Source: Erythrophleum ivorense (taxonomy: Eukaryota > Streptophyta > Magnoliopsida > Fabales > Fabaceae). From it: a stretch of 64,000 nt of DNA. Both the position numbers and the translations under genes were made by a program. A model generated the notes under the pieces. That model saw only the letters and a list, made by a program, of their open reading frames with translations. It was not told the origin of the DNA and ran no database searches. The stretch lies in contig JAIUCV010000083.1 of the NCBI GenBank assembly GCA_026724425.1, positions 620,001-684,000 on the forward strand, given 5' to 3'. Below are positions 1 to 10,385 of the stretch, piece by piece (the stretch's first letter is position 1; each line of letters opens with the position of its first letter).

Positions 1-28
1 GAAAGTAAAAGCGGTGAACTAAAGCTAG

Positions 29-165
29 CTCGATCGAGTTGAGCTAAAACATAACAAAGGAAAGCTAAGGTAGCTCGATCGAGTTGAAACAAGAAACAGA
101 AAACAACTAGCTCGATCGAGGGGCCCGAGATTTGCACAAAACAGAATAAAATGGACTCGATCGAG
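29..165. repeat. Four copies of palindrome CTCGATCGAG
   Basis: The 10-bp perfect palindrome CTCGATCGAG occurs at 29-38, 74-83, 111-120 and 156-165, at 37-45 bp spacing. The DNA between the copies is A-rich and differs from copy to copy. Degenerate versions (CTCGGTCGAG) recur in the minisatellite at 967-1138. The role is unknown; it may be an LTR-internal repeat. Confidence 0.8.
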
Positions 166-966
166 TCAAGGTAAAACATGACTAAAATGGATGACTTAGA
201 CTAAGGGACAGGGTTTGACAATCAGAGCTATCCTATAGTTAATCAATGATTCTTTTAACAACATGGTATCATGCATGTCCTTGAGCGATGGATTCTCAAT
301 TCGGTTAGCCACACTTCCGTGTGGTCTTATTAACCGCTATTCTAGGAACAATCCACTAAGCCCGACTCTCGTCAGTGGAATCGAACCTAGAAAGCATTAC
401 GAACAAATCCATTCTAAGCCCAACGAGCCCCTTGTGCAACCACTCTCGTGGGACAAGCGCATAAAACTCGTTTTCTGCTAAGCCTTGGTCTGGTGCTCGA
501 TCAAGCGGGTCAGGCCGATAAGCACCTAAGACCGATCCACCAGGGTCAGTGGTTGGATCGAATAAGGCTCAACCTAACAGAGAAGGATAATGGCTGAAGA
601 CCTAAGTAATCAAGGATTAAGCATAAGAAAACTCTAATTTATCCCATCCCTAAGCCTAAGGGCGAAATTACTCACTACTCATATCAGAAATCGAAATCAT
701 ATCTAAACAGGATAAAACAGACATAATATGAAAGATTAGAAGAAGATTAACAACTTTTATTAAATAAGCAAATGCAAAAAGTGAATAACAAGGTCTAGAT
801 CTACAAATTAAAAGACAAAAAGCTTAAGAACATAAAAGAGAGTTTTTCTAGATAAAAAGTGAAAAAGGGGAAGAGAGGGTCGTGGAATAGGTCAGCAGTC
901 CTTTTATAGGCAAGCCAATAGGGCTTCCTTCAGGACAGTAACCGCCTTAGTCCACTCAATCGAGTA

Positions 967-1138
967 GGTTGGTCGAGGCGCCTTTTGGCCTAGCTCGGTC
1001 GAGGCGGTTGGTCGAGGCGCCTTTTTGGCTTAGCTCGGTCGAGCTGCTTGGTCGAGGTGCTTGGTCGAGGTGCTCCTTTGGCTTAGCTCAGTCGAGGCGG
1101 TTGGTCGAGGTGTACATCTTGCCTAGCTCGGTCGAGAC
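967..1138. repeat. Degenerate minisatellite, about 40-bp unit, four copies
   Basis: About four imperfect copies of a unit built from GGTTGGTCGAGGCGCC, a T-run and TAGCTCGGTCGAG lie head to tail. Copy three is longer because of an internal doubling of TTGGTCGAGGTGC. The small open frame at 969-1184 is simply this repeat and is not considered a gene. Confidence 0.8.
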
Positions 1139-1278
1139 AAATGCATGCAATGCACTTCCTAAAACAACTAAGTATGCAAACTAATAAGAAAGTGCAAAGA
1201 GATGCTACTAAAGATGGATGAAAGTATGCAAAAGTGGTCTAAATATGATGCTAAAAGAGTATGAAATATGAATGCATC

Positions 1279-2264
1279 ACCCCGCTCGAACGCCGCCTTT
1301 CCCGCTCGACCTGCCTTAGCAGACTAAGGCCCGTTTTGCGCGTTTTCGCGATTTACTCGGCCCGTTTACCTAATCTCGACCCCTGGAAGACCTAGCACTA
1401 TAAATACACCTTTTTAGCCTCTTTAGAAAGGAGAGCCGCATTGTATTACAGTTTTTATAGATCTACTTTTGTTCTAGAGATTTCAAGGAGAGGATCTCTC
1501 CTCCTCACTACAATTTGGAGAAGTTTATGAACCTTCATCTATTATCATGCTTTCTCCATCTCTTTGTGTTGTTAGTTTGATCATGTCTGAGTAATTCACT
1601 TGTTAGGTTGCTAGGGTTACTAATTTAATGAGTTGTTTGCTTGATCTATGATTTCGATGAACTGTTAGGGATATCATTAGAGTCTTTGTCGCGTTTTGTT
1701 CACTTATTAATGCTGATTGCTTTACCGTGCATCTAGCAATCCGATCCTAGGTTGATTTGAGCCACGGAAGTGCTGTATCATTCGCCGGACCTATTCTTTG
1801 ACAAGCTAGGTTTCTTAGACTGCAGAAGTTGATTTACTAAGCCTAGTGAACTGTATCCGAACCTGATCGATTTAATGCTTGATTAACTATCTAAGGACAT
1901 ACCGAAAGTTTAGCGATTAGATAAGTTATCATAGGATTCGGAGCCACGAAAGTGGAAAGACTTATTTTCGTGTTTTGTGTTCTAGACGGATCTATCATCC
2001 CATCATCCCTAAATTGATTCATATCTATCATCGAACTGATCATTGCTTGCTTCTAGCGAATTAGCCCCTAGAGACCTAACGCCTTTCTTTCATTGCTTTA
2101 CAACCTCGATTTCTTAGCCTTAGTATTTAGTTATTAGATCACCAACCAATCATACTTTATCTTATTCTAGCTTGATCCGAACTCCATAGATTTAAAGTGT
2201 ATTTATTTTAGCCAGTCCTTGTGTTCGATAACCCGTACTTCTGCGATCTGTGCACTTGCATGAT
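1279..2264 (+). other. LTR-like segment with plus-strand TATA box
   Basis: This is non-coding. A TATA box (TATAAATA, 1399-1406) on the plus strand is followed by a stretch resembling an Athila-type R/U5 region. The phrases 'cacggaagtgctg' at about 1745 and 'cacgaaagtgg' at about 1944 are inverted relatives of the 'ctttcgtgg' phrases in the array LTRs. It ends beside the minus-strand gag remnant at about 2265. No PBS follows, so this is probably a truncated or rearranged LTR. Confidence 0.35.
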
Positions 2265-3088
2265 TTAAAAAGTCGGTAAAACCTGACCACACATCAAGAG
2301 AGTATAAGGATCATCTTGAAACCGCATGGGCGTCTTAGAGGGATTAGTGACTTCAATCCCCAACTTCTTGGCTATTCCTTTGGACATGATGTTTATGTGA
2401 GATCCTGTGTCACATAAGGAATCCTTGAACAAAACTACATTAATGATGCAAGGTATATCAAGCTTCTCCGGGCTATCAATTTTCTTGAGTGGCTTCGGCT
2501 TGTAACCTCCGGGTGAGTCCAAGGAGTAATGCTCTTGTTCTGGTCTTCTAGCCAAGTTAACAGAATCTTGGGGTGGTGTATGGGTGGGCACGAACTCAGG
2601 TTTTCTTGTAGAGATGACTTTACAAAAATCTTTCCTTTCCTCCATCTCTTGTCTTTTCAATTCTTCATTAATTTGATCAATGTGGACCTCCAGCTTCTTG
2701 AGTTGAGTAACTACAGACTCGTACTTTGTAGTAAGATCAAGTCCATCTGCTCATTCAACACCTTGTTAACCCTCTCTTGGCTGTTTAAGATTTGTTGAAG
2801 AAATCCTTCAAACTTGTTGTCTTGCTGACCCGGATGAGGTGCGGTTGGAAGAAAGTTGTAAGGTTCATCCATGGGGTACATGCCTTGTTGATTGTACTGC
2901 TGCATAGGCTGGAATTGATTCCCTTGCTGTTGAAAACGTGGTGCTTTCTGCTGGAAGTTAGGATAGTAGACGAAATCACCAAAATAGTTAACTTCTTGTG
3001 ACTGCTCCCTTGCAAAATCTCCCATGATTTCTTGGTGATAAGGGGCACGCCTTAAGAGGACATGATCTTGGGCCTGGCCATAGATCAT
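2265..3088 (-). pseudogene. Athila-like gag-protease remnant
   Basis: Two minus-strand open segments, 2711-3088 and 2265-2660, together read as the C-terminal part of a Ty3 Athila-like gag followed by a retropepsin-like domain. The gag part is rich in Gln, Tyr and Pro (QQQGNQFQPMQQYNQQG). The protease part contains the active-site-like LCDTGSHINIMSKGIAKKLG, matching the D-T-G motif of retroviral-type aspartic proteases. The two segments are out of frame or separated by stops around 2660-2711, and nothing of reverse transcriptase or integrase remains. It is a truncated old copy. The family assignment rests on the DTGS-N-MS motif and is moderately sure. Confidence 0.6.
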
Positions 3089-3640
3089 TGCTTTTATCTT
3101 TTACTCAAGTTTGCACCTGAAACACACAAAGATCAAGGCTTAAAGAAAAAGGGTCAACACGACTTGTCTCCATTAACCAGGGCGTTGGTTCACGCATGCT
3201 ACACAATGATGCTTTAGTCTCTAAACTGCCCGTACAACAATCAAACAAGAACATGCACAGCCAATTCAGAGATTGACACCTTGCATAACATGTGCAAACT
3301 ACACCTTGGTGTCACTCGACAAAACTCGAAACACCGAACCTCAGATTGATAAGGAAAACCCATCTCATAAATCTCCAACAATGTATATCGTTACCACAAC
3401 GAACATGCATCACCACCAAAACGCCAAACACCACAAACCAGAACTAACATCTTAAAACATCTGGAGGTACACACGATCCCCCACCTTAAACACAATTCTC
3501 GACTCCGCCTAACGGCCTAACTTATCAAACATGGACCTCCCCGTCATTCCCAGAACAACAGTAGCTCCTTACGTGCTGTGCTCCCCCACTTGGATACACA
3601 CACCGACCACGAAATCAAACCATCCCGTTCGCCGAGACCC
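3089..3640. other. Non-coding, with a polypurine-tract-like motif
   Basis: No gene is seen. A pyrimidine run at about 3475-3490 (CGATCCCCCACCTTAA; minus strand TTAAGGTGGGGGATCG) looks like the polypurine tract of a minus-strand Ty3 element, possibly the gag remnant to its right. The sequence to its left does not resemble the right-hand LTR (5623-6432), so the matching 3' LTR is missing or replaced. Confidence 0.35.
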
Positions 3641-4036
3641 GACACTCTAAACCCGCTGCCCACGACGCGTCAAACACACTCCGATTGTACTGAGTAGATC
3701 CGCCTGATCTACTTTCTCCGAGCCCACGGCTCCCTGAACTGATGACCCAACTATTGGCATCGACTGACTCACCCTCCGAACAGCCTCTGCTCTAACACCA
3801 CCCATTGACAAAGTTCTTACACAACTACAAGTGTCTAGAACCCTAAAATTATATCCCATAAACAAAGAAGAAACAAACACACACCAAAATTTTACTACTA
3901 AAAACATACAAAGTTTGAGATATGGATTTTACCTGTGACATAGCCTGACTGACTCGTCTGGCCCGCCTCTGTCGAGGAAGAATCCACACGCGCCAATCCT
4001 CCAGTTTGATCCGACGACTGCAACGCTGCGATCTGA
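3641..4036 (-). pseudogene. Debris downstream of the gag remnant
   Basis: Minus-strand open stretches here (for example 3647-3907) give low-complexity or hydrophobic peptides with no recognisable domain. The segment follows the second copy of a 72-bp gag duplication and is probably rearranged internal DNA of the same element. No protease, reverse transcriptase or integrase motif is visible, so the pol region has been lost. Confidence 0.35.
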
Positions 4037-4108
4037 GCTCATCGGCCTGCTCGGGCTCACTCCCGCCCTCAAAGAATGGTGTCCCAATCCTCTGTATCTC
4101 CCTCATCA
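4037..4108. repeat. 72-bp direct repeat, copy 1
   Basis: This copy is nearly identical (one mismatch noticed) to 4896-4967, which lies inside the gag core. It re-encodes the start of the core (RIGTPFFEGGSEPEQADE) downstream of the zinc knuckles, out of phase with the main frame. It marks a rearrangement junction or an unequal exchange. Confidence 0.85.
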
Positions 4109-4895
4109 GCTGCTGATTGAATCGCCAAAAGCTGAACCGCCGCCAATGACAACGGCTGCAACTTGGGACACATCTGCCTGATATGCCCTGGCTCCCTACA
4201 GTAGAAACACACCGTAGCCTCCCTGGATGCCTCCCTCTTGGGACAACTAGCAACCCTATGCTCCATGCTCCCGCAGCCATAGCAACCACCCTTGCTGCTC
4301 AAGTTACTAACAGACATCTCGTCTGCTCTCCTCTTCTGACCCTGCGCAGGCTTGTCGCCCCTGCCAGAGCTAGACTCAACTCTCTCGCGCTGCTGCTGCT
4401 GCTGGCCCCTCTGCCGGGTAGCAGGAGCAACTGCAGATGGCACCGCTACCGGACCAACCTGCTCACGAAGGTCCTCCTCAATGGAAGCCGCCAGCTCCAC
4501 TAACTCTGCTCTCGTGGTATACATACCACCTCTGCACTGAGGCCTGATACTCGACCGAAGACCCTTAAAGAACCTCATCGTCAGGGCCCACTCGCCCTCA
4601 AAACCAAACCCCGTATGCACCACGAGTCTGCCGAACTCCGCATCATACTCCCGCACTGACCTCTCTCCCTGAGTCAATGCCATGAATCTCATCTGAAATC
4701 TGTCTCGAGCCTCCTGAGGGAAATACTTGGCGTTGAACTCCGCTAGGAATTTGCCCCAAGTCCACACTGTCCTCCAAGTCACAACAGATCTCCACCACAA
4801 ATGTGCGTCTCCACTAAGGTAATGCATAGCTAGCTCAACCCGATACTCCTCTGGACACCTGACTGAACCGAAGTTCCGCTCCAGTCTCTGCCGCC

Positions 4896-4967
4896 GCTCA
4901 TCGGCCTGCTCGGGCTCACTCCCGCCCTCAAAGAATGGTGTCCCAATCCTCTGCATCTCCCTCATCA
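4896..4967. repeat. 72-bp direct repeat, copy 2
   Basis: This is the partner of 4037-4108, in its original position at the N-terminal end of the gag core. The distance between copies is 859 bp. Confidence 0.85.
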
Positions 4968-5417
4968 TCTCTAGATAAGACGGATGCCCAAACACCGCAG
5001 CACCATGCTGCCCAACAAAACCCAGAGCCCATGCTGCCTGACAAAACCGGCACCCACCTGTGCCCCGGCCACTGGAGGTGCACTCGGAGCCTGCTGTGGA
5101 ACCGCCTGTGGCAGACGTGCCAACAGCTGCGTCAGTAGCCCCACTATCAAGTCACCCTGAGCTGGAGCCGCGCCCCCACCCTGAGCCGCCCCAACTTCTG
5201 CGCCACCACCGGCACCCAAACTGGCCTCACCCGCCACTGACTGTGTCACTGACGCAGTCGCCACACTAGGCACTGCACTCTCCGCTGAAGCCTCTGGTAA
5301 ACCACGTCCACAACCCCGACCTCCACGGCCCGCAGCTCGGCCACCACGGCCAACTGCTCTACCCGCACGGGCTCTGCCGCGCCCTCTCGCACCACGACCT
5401 CTATCACCTGTGTCCAT

Positions 5418-5607
5418 CTTGCTGCACTACCAAAGCACATAAGATGAGCAACTAGACTTACACCAAAACAAACCATAAACACACTTACCGCAGAATCTCT
5501 CGAAGGCCGAAGGGGATGATACTAAGACAAACAACTGACTAAACACAATTAATCAATTAACACATAGTCTCAGTTCAACCCAATTTAACAGTCCTAAAAA
5601 CGTCTAG
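5418..5607. other. Leader between PBS and gag remnant
   Basis: AT-rich, non-coding on the minus strand. It corresponds to the 5' untranslated leader of the gag remnant element. Confidence 0.5.
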
Positions 5608-5619
5608 GCTCTGATACCA
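5608..5619 (-). promoter_or_regulatory. PBS complementary to initiator tRNA-Met
   Basis: The plus strand reads GCTCTGATACCA, so the minus strand reads TGGTATCAGAGC, the standard plant initiator-tRNA-Met primer-binding site. It is three bases from the TG that starts the adjacent LTR at 5623. Confidence 0.85.
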
Positions 5620-5622
5620 AAA

Positions 5623-6432
5623 TGAAACAACCAACATTTTTTTATTTTATTTTATCAAAAAATAAATATTTAAACAATTCTAGCGGAAGTCTTAAACAAT
5701 TAAATTAATAACCAATAAACCAATAACCAATATAATCAAAAACCGGAAACATAAATAGTCTAGCAACCTAACACCAGGTGCAATAACATAAACAATAAAC
5801 CAACACATCCTGCATTCCCCTCTTCAGCCTCGATCCCGCGGTCACACTTTGCCTTTACCTGCATCACATTGGAATGGAGATGCGTAAGTATTATGACAAA
5901 TACTTAGTGAGGCGATCATCCTGTCTACAAGCCATTTACGCAATTTCTAGACCATTTTAAGTCCTTTCAATAATTTTCACAATTATTAAATAATATCTCA
6001 CAATAATAAACCACATTAATAATTCTCATAATTATTAAAATACTTCCTCATAAACATTAGATAATTCTCATAATTAAATAATTCCCGAACACTCGCATAA
6101 TTACCACATATAATTTAAACCACTTAAATAAATTACCACAATTATTAAATAATTTTCCACAATTATTAAATAAATTTTCACAATTATTTAATATTTTTCT
6201 CATAATTAAAACATCTCCAAATAATTATTAAATAATTCTCAAAATTAAATGATAATATTAATTAATTATTAAACCGAAAATAATTAATTAAACCAACTCA
6301 AACCACTTAAAATAATTTAAACCAGGAAACCGAAAATAATTCGATTTAACCAACTTAACCAATTAATTCAATTTTTAATTCGATTAAACCGGAATCCTCT
6401 GACCGAACCGGCCTGGTGTCGATCGACACCAA
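5623..6432 (-). mobile_element. AT-rich 5' LTR of the gag remnant element, truncated
   Basis: The LTR end next to the PBS is at 5623. From about 5950 to 6310 it is made of imperfect repeats of AATAATTCTCATAATTAAATAA-type text. An 18-bp perfect palindrome, TGGTGTCGATCGACACCA, sits at 6414-6431. At 6433 the first LTR of the tandem array begins, so the far end of this LTR is either at 6431 or was displaced by the array insertion. No second copy of it is seen. Confidence 0.6.
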
Positions 6433-8013
6433 TGATGCATGCGTGGGTGTGGGATGTATGCAATTAATAAAAACCCTAAGCAAAACATGGTTGCAAGTGC
6501 ACAACATGTTGTTGTAGTACTTAGGGGTCGATCCACAAGAGAATGTGAATTGCACACTACACATTTGTAAAGATTTGGTTAAGCTAAATCATCAATATGC
6601 AAGGTTTTGTGTTTTGTTTTTGTAAAGGAAAGAAGTAAATAACAATGCAAACTGTACAAACAACATTATTGAAAAAAGACAATCCGCAAAAGACATAAGC
6701 CAAGTCGATTGAAAAGTTTGTTAAATCCGATTTCTATGAACTCAGAACACTAAGGTGTGGTCATCCAACTTTCGTGGCCCCGACCACCTATGTTTCTAAA
6801 ACCAATGGGCTCAGCTTTCGCATGGTCATTGTAGAGTGAAACATGCATTACAATTAGGTAATGATTGCTCACAAAACTCCTTAGGTCTACTTTCATAGCC
6901 TAAGACGAATTGCCCATCAAATATTAGGACCGAAGATATAACAAGCTTTTGGAGAGTATATCAACCTTAGATCAGGCCGCTAGTTAGCTACTCTAGCAAC
7001 AAGCTCTAGGTATGAATAAAGATGGTGAACCATAAGGTTTCCCTTTCTTTAACAACCGATTCTCGAAGGCTTATCATGTCATGTCTTCTTTGAAAGATCC
7101 ATGATTCAATAACGAGTCTAAAGGAGTAGAGAGGATCTCATGGTTCTAGTGGAAGGAGGCGGAGTGATAGAGATCAAACCGCGGCTCTCCCATAGAGAGA
7201 AACCTCTAGACCTAGACTTAATACCAAAATATGCGAGTATGTACAAGATGCAAAAGGGAAAAGAAAGAACAAGGAGACCACCTAAGTGGCTCCGGTTTAT
7301 TGACTGAAAAGATGAAGAGAGTTTCGAGTTGTGTTCTATGATATCGATACAAGAGGCTAAAAGCAAGTATATATAGGTGAGGGGAGGCTAGGTCGGCTGA
7401 GTTAAGGCACAAAAGAGAAGAGGAAACTTTCCATTTCTTCTCCTCGCTCGAACTTGCTCACCAAGTCTTGAGTGAGGCGCGGCCGCCACCTTCAGATCGC
7501 GTGAAATGGTGTGGGCTTGAGTCTTGATGAAGTCCAGGCTTGGCCTGCAGTGACCCCGGTCCATTTCGCTTATCCAAGCTCCATGGGCTTCACTTACTCG
7601 CCAGACGGACATGTCTTGGGAGAAAAAGATCCTAGGCCGCATACCTACTCCAAATGTCCCAATTCCACTTTGCGGCGACGCATGACTCAGTTATCTATCT
7701 TTCCATATAAATATCTCATGATTTGGACGTCGGGAAGCCCCTTTTCCGCGGTCATCTTTCGGATGCTTCGATTCTGTCCGAATGCGGAAATCGGCTAACT
7801 TGAGTTTTGTTGAAGCTCTTGAATTGGGAACTTGCATGGATCATTGTTTGAAGTTCTTTTGCTCCATTTTGCCTTCTTTTTGCCATTTTGACCTGTTTGC
7901 TTCCTAAAACCACAATATACAAGAAAACTACCTTTTGGATACAAAATCATTATTATTAAGTAGGAAAACATAAGAAAAACCAAGGTAAAAACATGTAAAA
8001 TATGGATATATCA
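6433..8013 (-). mobile_element. Array LTR1 (1581 bp, left end of array)
   Basis: The plus strand starts TGATGCATGCG and ends GGATATATCA; a polypurine tract complement follows at once, making this a 3' LTR. A TATA box (minus-strand TATATATA) is at 7368-7375. The left flank is the AT-rich LTR of the older element (last five bases ACCAA). It keeps a roughly 14-bp segment near 6680 and a roughly 18-bp segment near 6583-6600, whose presence or absence differs among the four LTRs. Confidence 0.9.
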
Positions 8014-8028
8014 ACTCCCCCAGACTTA
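8014..8028 (-). promoter_or_regulatory. Polypurine tract, unit 1
   Basis: The minus strand reads TAAGTCTGGGGGAGT directly against the LTR start TGATATATCC. It would prime plus-strand DNA synthesis. Confidence 0.85.
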
Positions 8029-8457
8029 GCCTTTTGCTTGTCCTCAAGCAAACTAAGAAAGGAAAAGAGGTTTGAAAACATGAGAACTCTCAATGCATTT
8101 TGAAAATCCATGTTAGCTTATGTTTTAGTAATCCACATGAAAAACGGTTTCGGCTTTGTGATGAGGGACATAAGTACTTACATTGAGTTTAGCAGTCATC
8201 CCAAAGTAACCCACACTCCATATGACCATCCGGGCTCACCTCCTTTGACTCCTTTAATTTTTAAAGGTGTTGTCTCAACTAGGGGATATCGATCTAAGGG
8301 TTAATGATCTCTTTCCCATCCTCTTGTGTTTAAACACTTGTCTTGGCTCTTGTTTCACCTCTCTCTCTTCTCACTCCTTAAGTTTATTGATCCCTTTTTT
8401 AGGGTAGCAAGGTATTTTTTTATTCGACTTCTTCTCCTCTTTGTGGAGGTTTTTGAT

Positions 8458-8582
8458 GGATCTTCCATAGACGCGAGTATTGATGGTTGTAGCCACCTAA
8501 TCCCCGGTTACTTGGATCAAAAGGTCTTCCATATACGCGAGTATTGATGGTGGTTTCCACCTAATCCCCGGTTACTTGGACC
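8458..8582. repeat. 64-bp tandem duplication
   Basis: Two imperfect copies of a unit starting GGATCTTCCATAGACGCGAG and ending CCCCGGTTACTTGGA lie side by side. The same pair occurs in the other units at about 29087-29210, 35023-35146 and 54352-54476, so the duplication predates the array. Confidence 0.85.
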
Positions 8583-8965
8583 TTGATGCTTTTTCTTAAA
8601 ATTGGAGGGGAGAGAGAGGGGAAACCGAACTCACATAGACTTTCACTATTTGGTGAGGATGAGGAGTCGTGCCCTTTGTAAAACCAAGCCCCTAGCTGAG
8701 AAGGTTAAGTTCATTTAGGTGCGGAGTCAAAGATGGATCCTCCATCGGCTTTTTGGAAATGTGACCATTTTTGGTAGACCGATCTGCTCAAAGTGTACAT
8801 TGAATGAATGTGTTGCCAAATACTGTTTCAATGGTCACTTAAACGTTAGTGTAACATGGGTAGTTTCAAACAAAAGGTCATAATTCTCGGACAAAATTTT
8901 GACTCAATAAAATGACTCAAAGAAAAATGAAAAATAAAGAGTCAAAAAGAACAAACTTGTTAGTA

Positions 8966-8980
8966 ATCCCCCCAGACTTA
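8966..8980 (-). promoter_or_regulatory. Second polypurine-like tract, unit 1
   Basis: The minus strand reads TAAGTCTGGGGGGAT, almost the same as the LTR-adjacent tract, about 950 bp further inside. It also occurs in unit 2 (29596-29609), unit 3 (35528-35541) and unit 4 (54861-54874). It could act as a central polypurine tract or be a relic of an earlier LTR boundary. Confidence 0.5.
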
Positions 8981-8991
8981 ACTTGTACCGT

Positions 8992-9529
8992 TGATGTGAG
9001 CGTGGGATTGCTTCAAGTTTTACCCACTAGAGCTACCTGCAAGTGCACAGCAACGAGGTAAGTATAGATGGGATCGAATCCACAAGGACCTATCGGTTGT
9101 ACTACAAATTGTAAGGAGGTTGAATCAAGCTAAAACAAAATGGTGTTCGGTTCGGATTTTAACTAGAATGAAAATAGCAAACAATTAGAGAAAATGGAAA
9201 TCAATAAGTGGAGATACTAGGCATTGGGCTAACCTCAAGGCATCATGAATCATTAACAAGTTAATCGAATGGAAGGGATATGATAGAAACCGTTCATGAA
9301 CTCATAACACAAAGGTATAGTTATCCCACTTTCGTGGATCAAACTACTATGTTTAGTCAACCTAATAGACTCAACTTTCGATGGTTATTACAAGTTGAAA
9401 ACATGCATTAAAGGTGTTCAAGTTATGATTGTTCACAATGATTCACAACTCATCTTTCGGTGGTTGTGATTCATCGCTCACCAAATACTAAGTCCGGTAA
9501 TATAGCAAGCTTTTGGAGAGTATATTAAC
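8992..9529 (-). mobile_element. Solo LTR of a related family, part 1 of 3
   Basis: An LTR starting TGATGTGAGCGTGGG and ending GATGATATCA (at 23700) is flanked by ACCGT on both sides (8987-8991 and 23701-23705). With the two nested elements removed it is about 1612 bp, close in length and layout to the array LTRs but clearly diverged. No internal region or PBS accompanies it, so it is a solo LTR left by LTR-LTR recombination. Part 1 ends with TTAAC (9525-9529), the target duplication of element B. Confidence 0.9.
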
Positions 9530-10371
9530 TGATGTGACTATGGATGAGCTTAGCAGCAAGGAGCAGGAAGGACAGCTTGTAGCTGCGGATCAGCTTGTAG
9601 CCGAGGAAGCATTAGCCGTTCCAACCGGCCCGATGACTCGATCACGAACTAAGTTACTCAACCAGACCGTTGGTTTGATACTTAGTCGCTTGGGCCAGTG
9701 CAATGAAGAAGTTATTCAAACCACTTTGGTTTGTTTGGCCGCCCAAGTAAATTGGTAAAGGGACAAGTGTTCTCAAGGAGCTCTTTTTCCCTTCTAAGGT
9801 TTTGTCCCATTGGGTTTTCCTTAGAAGGTTTTTAATGAGGCCTTGAGTTCACTTTCAAACCATCCCTTTATCAACTCCATTCGGCCCAGCCCATGCCTTA
9901 TCTCTCACGCCAAAATCACTTGAAGAAGTTATGTTATCTTTTAAATTTTCAAACTTGGTCTTTGTCATTTACTTTTGTGCATTTTCGAGATTGGTCTTGG
10001 AGTTATGTTCCTTGACCTATCTCTCTTTCCTTCTCTCTTTATATTTCGAAACTGAAACATGAATAAGATCATCTAAGTCTTTTATCAAAAACCTCCAACT
10101 ATTTCTTAGATCTTTTCGTTTGGGCTGCTCCCATCCGATCGTGAGTCTCCTTGTGCAACACTTGGAGTTTCATCATTCCTTTCTCTTTGAGATCGGAATC
10201 CGGAGTTTCTCAGACTCTCCACCGTCTGTTGAAGCAATCCGTTCATCTTCCCCATCATTCATCAATCGCAAATCCATTTTCCAACCTCCATCTTCCGCAA
10301 ACCGTACTACACCGATCTATCTTCCGTTTTACTTTGCTTCTATGTGCCGGTTTCTGGGTCAGATCCCATCA
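9530..10371 (+). mobile_element. Element B 5' LTR
   Basis: 842 bp, TGATGTGACT to GATCCCATCA. The U3 part carries a copy of the polyprotein tail (the frame from the ATG at 9540 to 9758), because the reading frame of the element ends inside the 3' LTR. A TATA-like TTTATATTT is at 10038-10046. Confidence 0.95.
10038..10046 (+). promoter_or_regulatory. Candidate TATA box, element B 5' LTR
   Basis: TTTATATTT follows a CT-rich stretch, placed so that the transcript would start about 330 bp before the PBS. The same motif is at 15671-15679 in the 3' LTR and at 57961-57969 in element E, and on the minus strand at 17135-17143 and 22907-22915 in element D. Confidence 0.6.
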
Positions 10372-10373
10372 AG

Positions 10374-10385
10374 TGGTATCAGAGC
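10374..10385 (+). promoter_or_regulatory. PBS, element B (initiator tRNA-Met)
   Basis: TGGTATCAGAGC lies two bases after the LTR end and is complementary to the 3' end of plant initiator tRNA-Met. Confidence 0.95.

Larger units (their letters stand above)
1..1278 (-). other. LTR-like degraded repeat, no gene
   Basis: No convincing coding region is present. The stretch has the look of a retrotransposon LTR read on the minus strand. A TATA-like TATAAAAG lies on the minus strand at 901-908, and the text around 300-420 resembles the promoter-proximal parts of the array LTRs further right, with a similar 'cacacttccgtgtgg' phrase at about 310. It ends with TGCATCA near 1278, compatible with an LTR terminus. 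Both boundaries are uncertain because the window begins inside it and no matching partner LTR is visible. Confidence 0.35.
4037..5417 (-). pseudogene. Ty3 (Del/Tekay-like) gag remnant with two zinc knuckles
   Basis: The minus-strand frame at 4069-4995 (308 residues) encodes a retrotransposon gag core with the typical phrases RLERNF, CPEEYRVELAMHYLSGDA and LWWRSV, then a Gln/Arg-rich linker and two CCHC-type knuckles (CYGCGSMEHRVASC and CFYCREPGHIRQMC). An upstream frame at 4971-5417 gives a Gly/Arg/Ala-rich N-terminus (MDTGDRGRGARGRGRARAG) in a different phase, so a frameshift near 4980-5000 separates start and core. The family usually continues into a large pol; here pol is absent. The element's PBS and an LTR lie upstream at 5608 and 5623, which fits the 5' half of a minus-strand element. 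Confidence 0.7.
8029..8991 (-). other. Unit 1 internal 3' region, left part
   Basis: This is non-coding in the element's sense. It contains a 64-bp tandem duplication (8458-8582) and a second polypurine-like tract at 8966-8980. It stops at the target duplication ACCGT (8987-8991) of the solo LTR and resumes after 23700. The small plus-strand frames at 8110-8304 and 8326-8547 recur in other units but are antisense and show no domain. Confidence 0.75.

Noticed and set aside
29..165. CRISPR-like array of short repeats
   Set aside because: The repeat is a 10-bp palindrome with short A-rich spacers in plant repeat DNA; no cas genes, and CRISPR is not expected in a plant nucleus.
969..1184. 71-codon frame over the minisatellite
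   Set aside because: Repeat-derived; the unit happens to lack stops in one phase.
3273..3455. 60-codon plus-strand frame
   Set aside because: Low-complexity Thr/His/Asn content, no similarity recognised, in retroelement debris.
8110..8547. Recurrent plus-strand small frames (64 and 73 codons) in the array 3' regions
   Set aside because: Antisense to the element, no recognisable domain, and the second is lost in units 2 and 3 by a T-run change.
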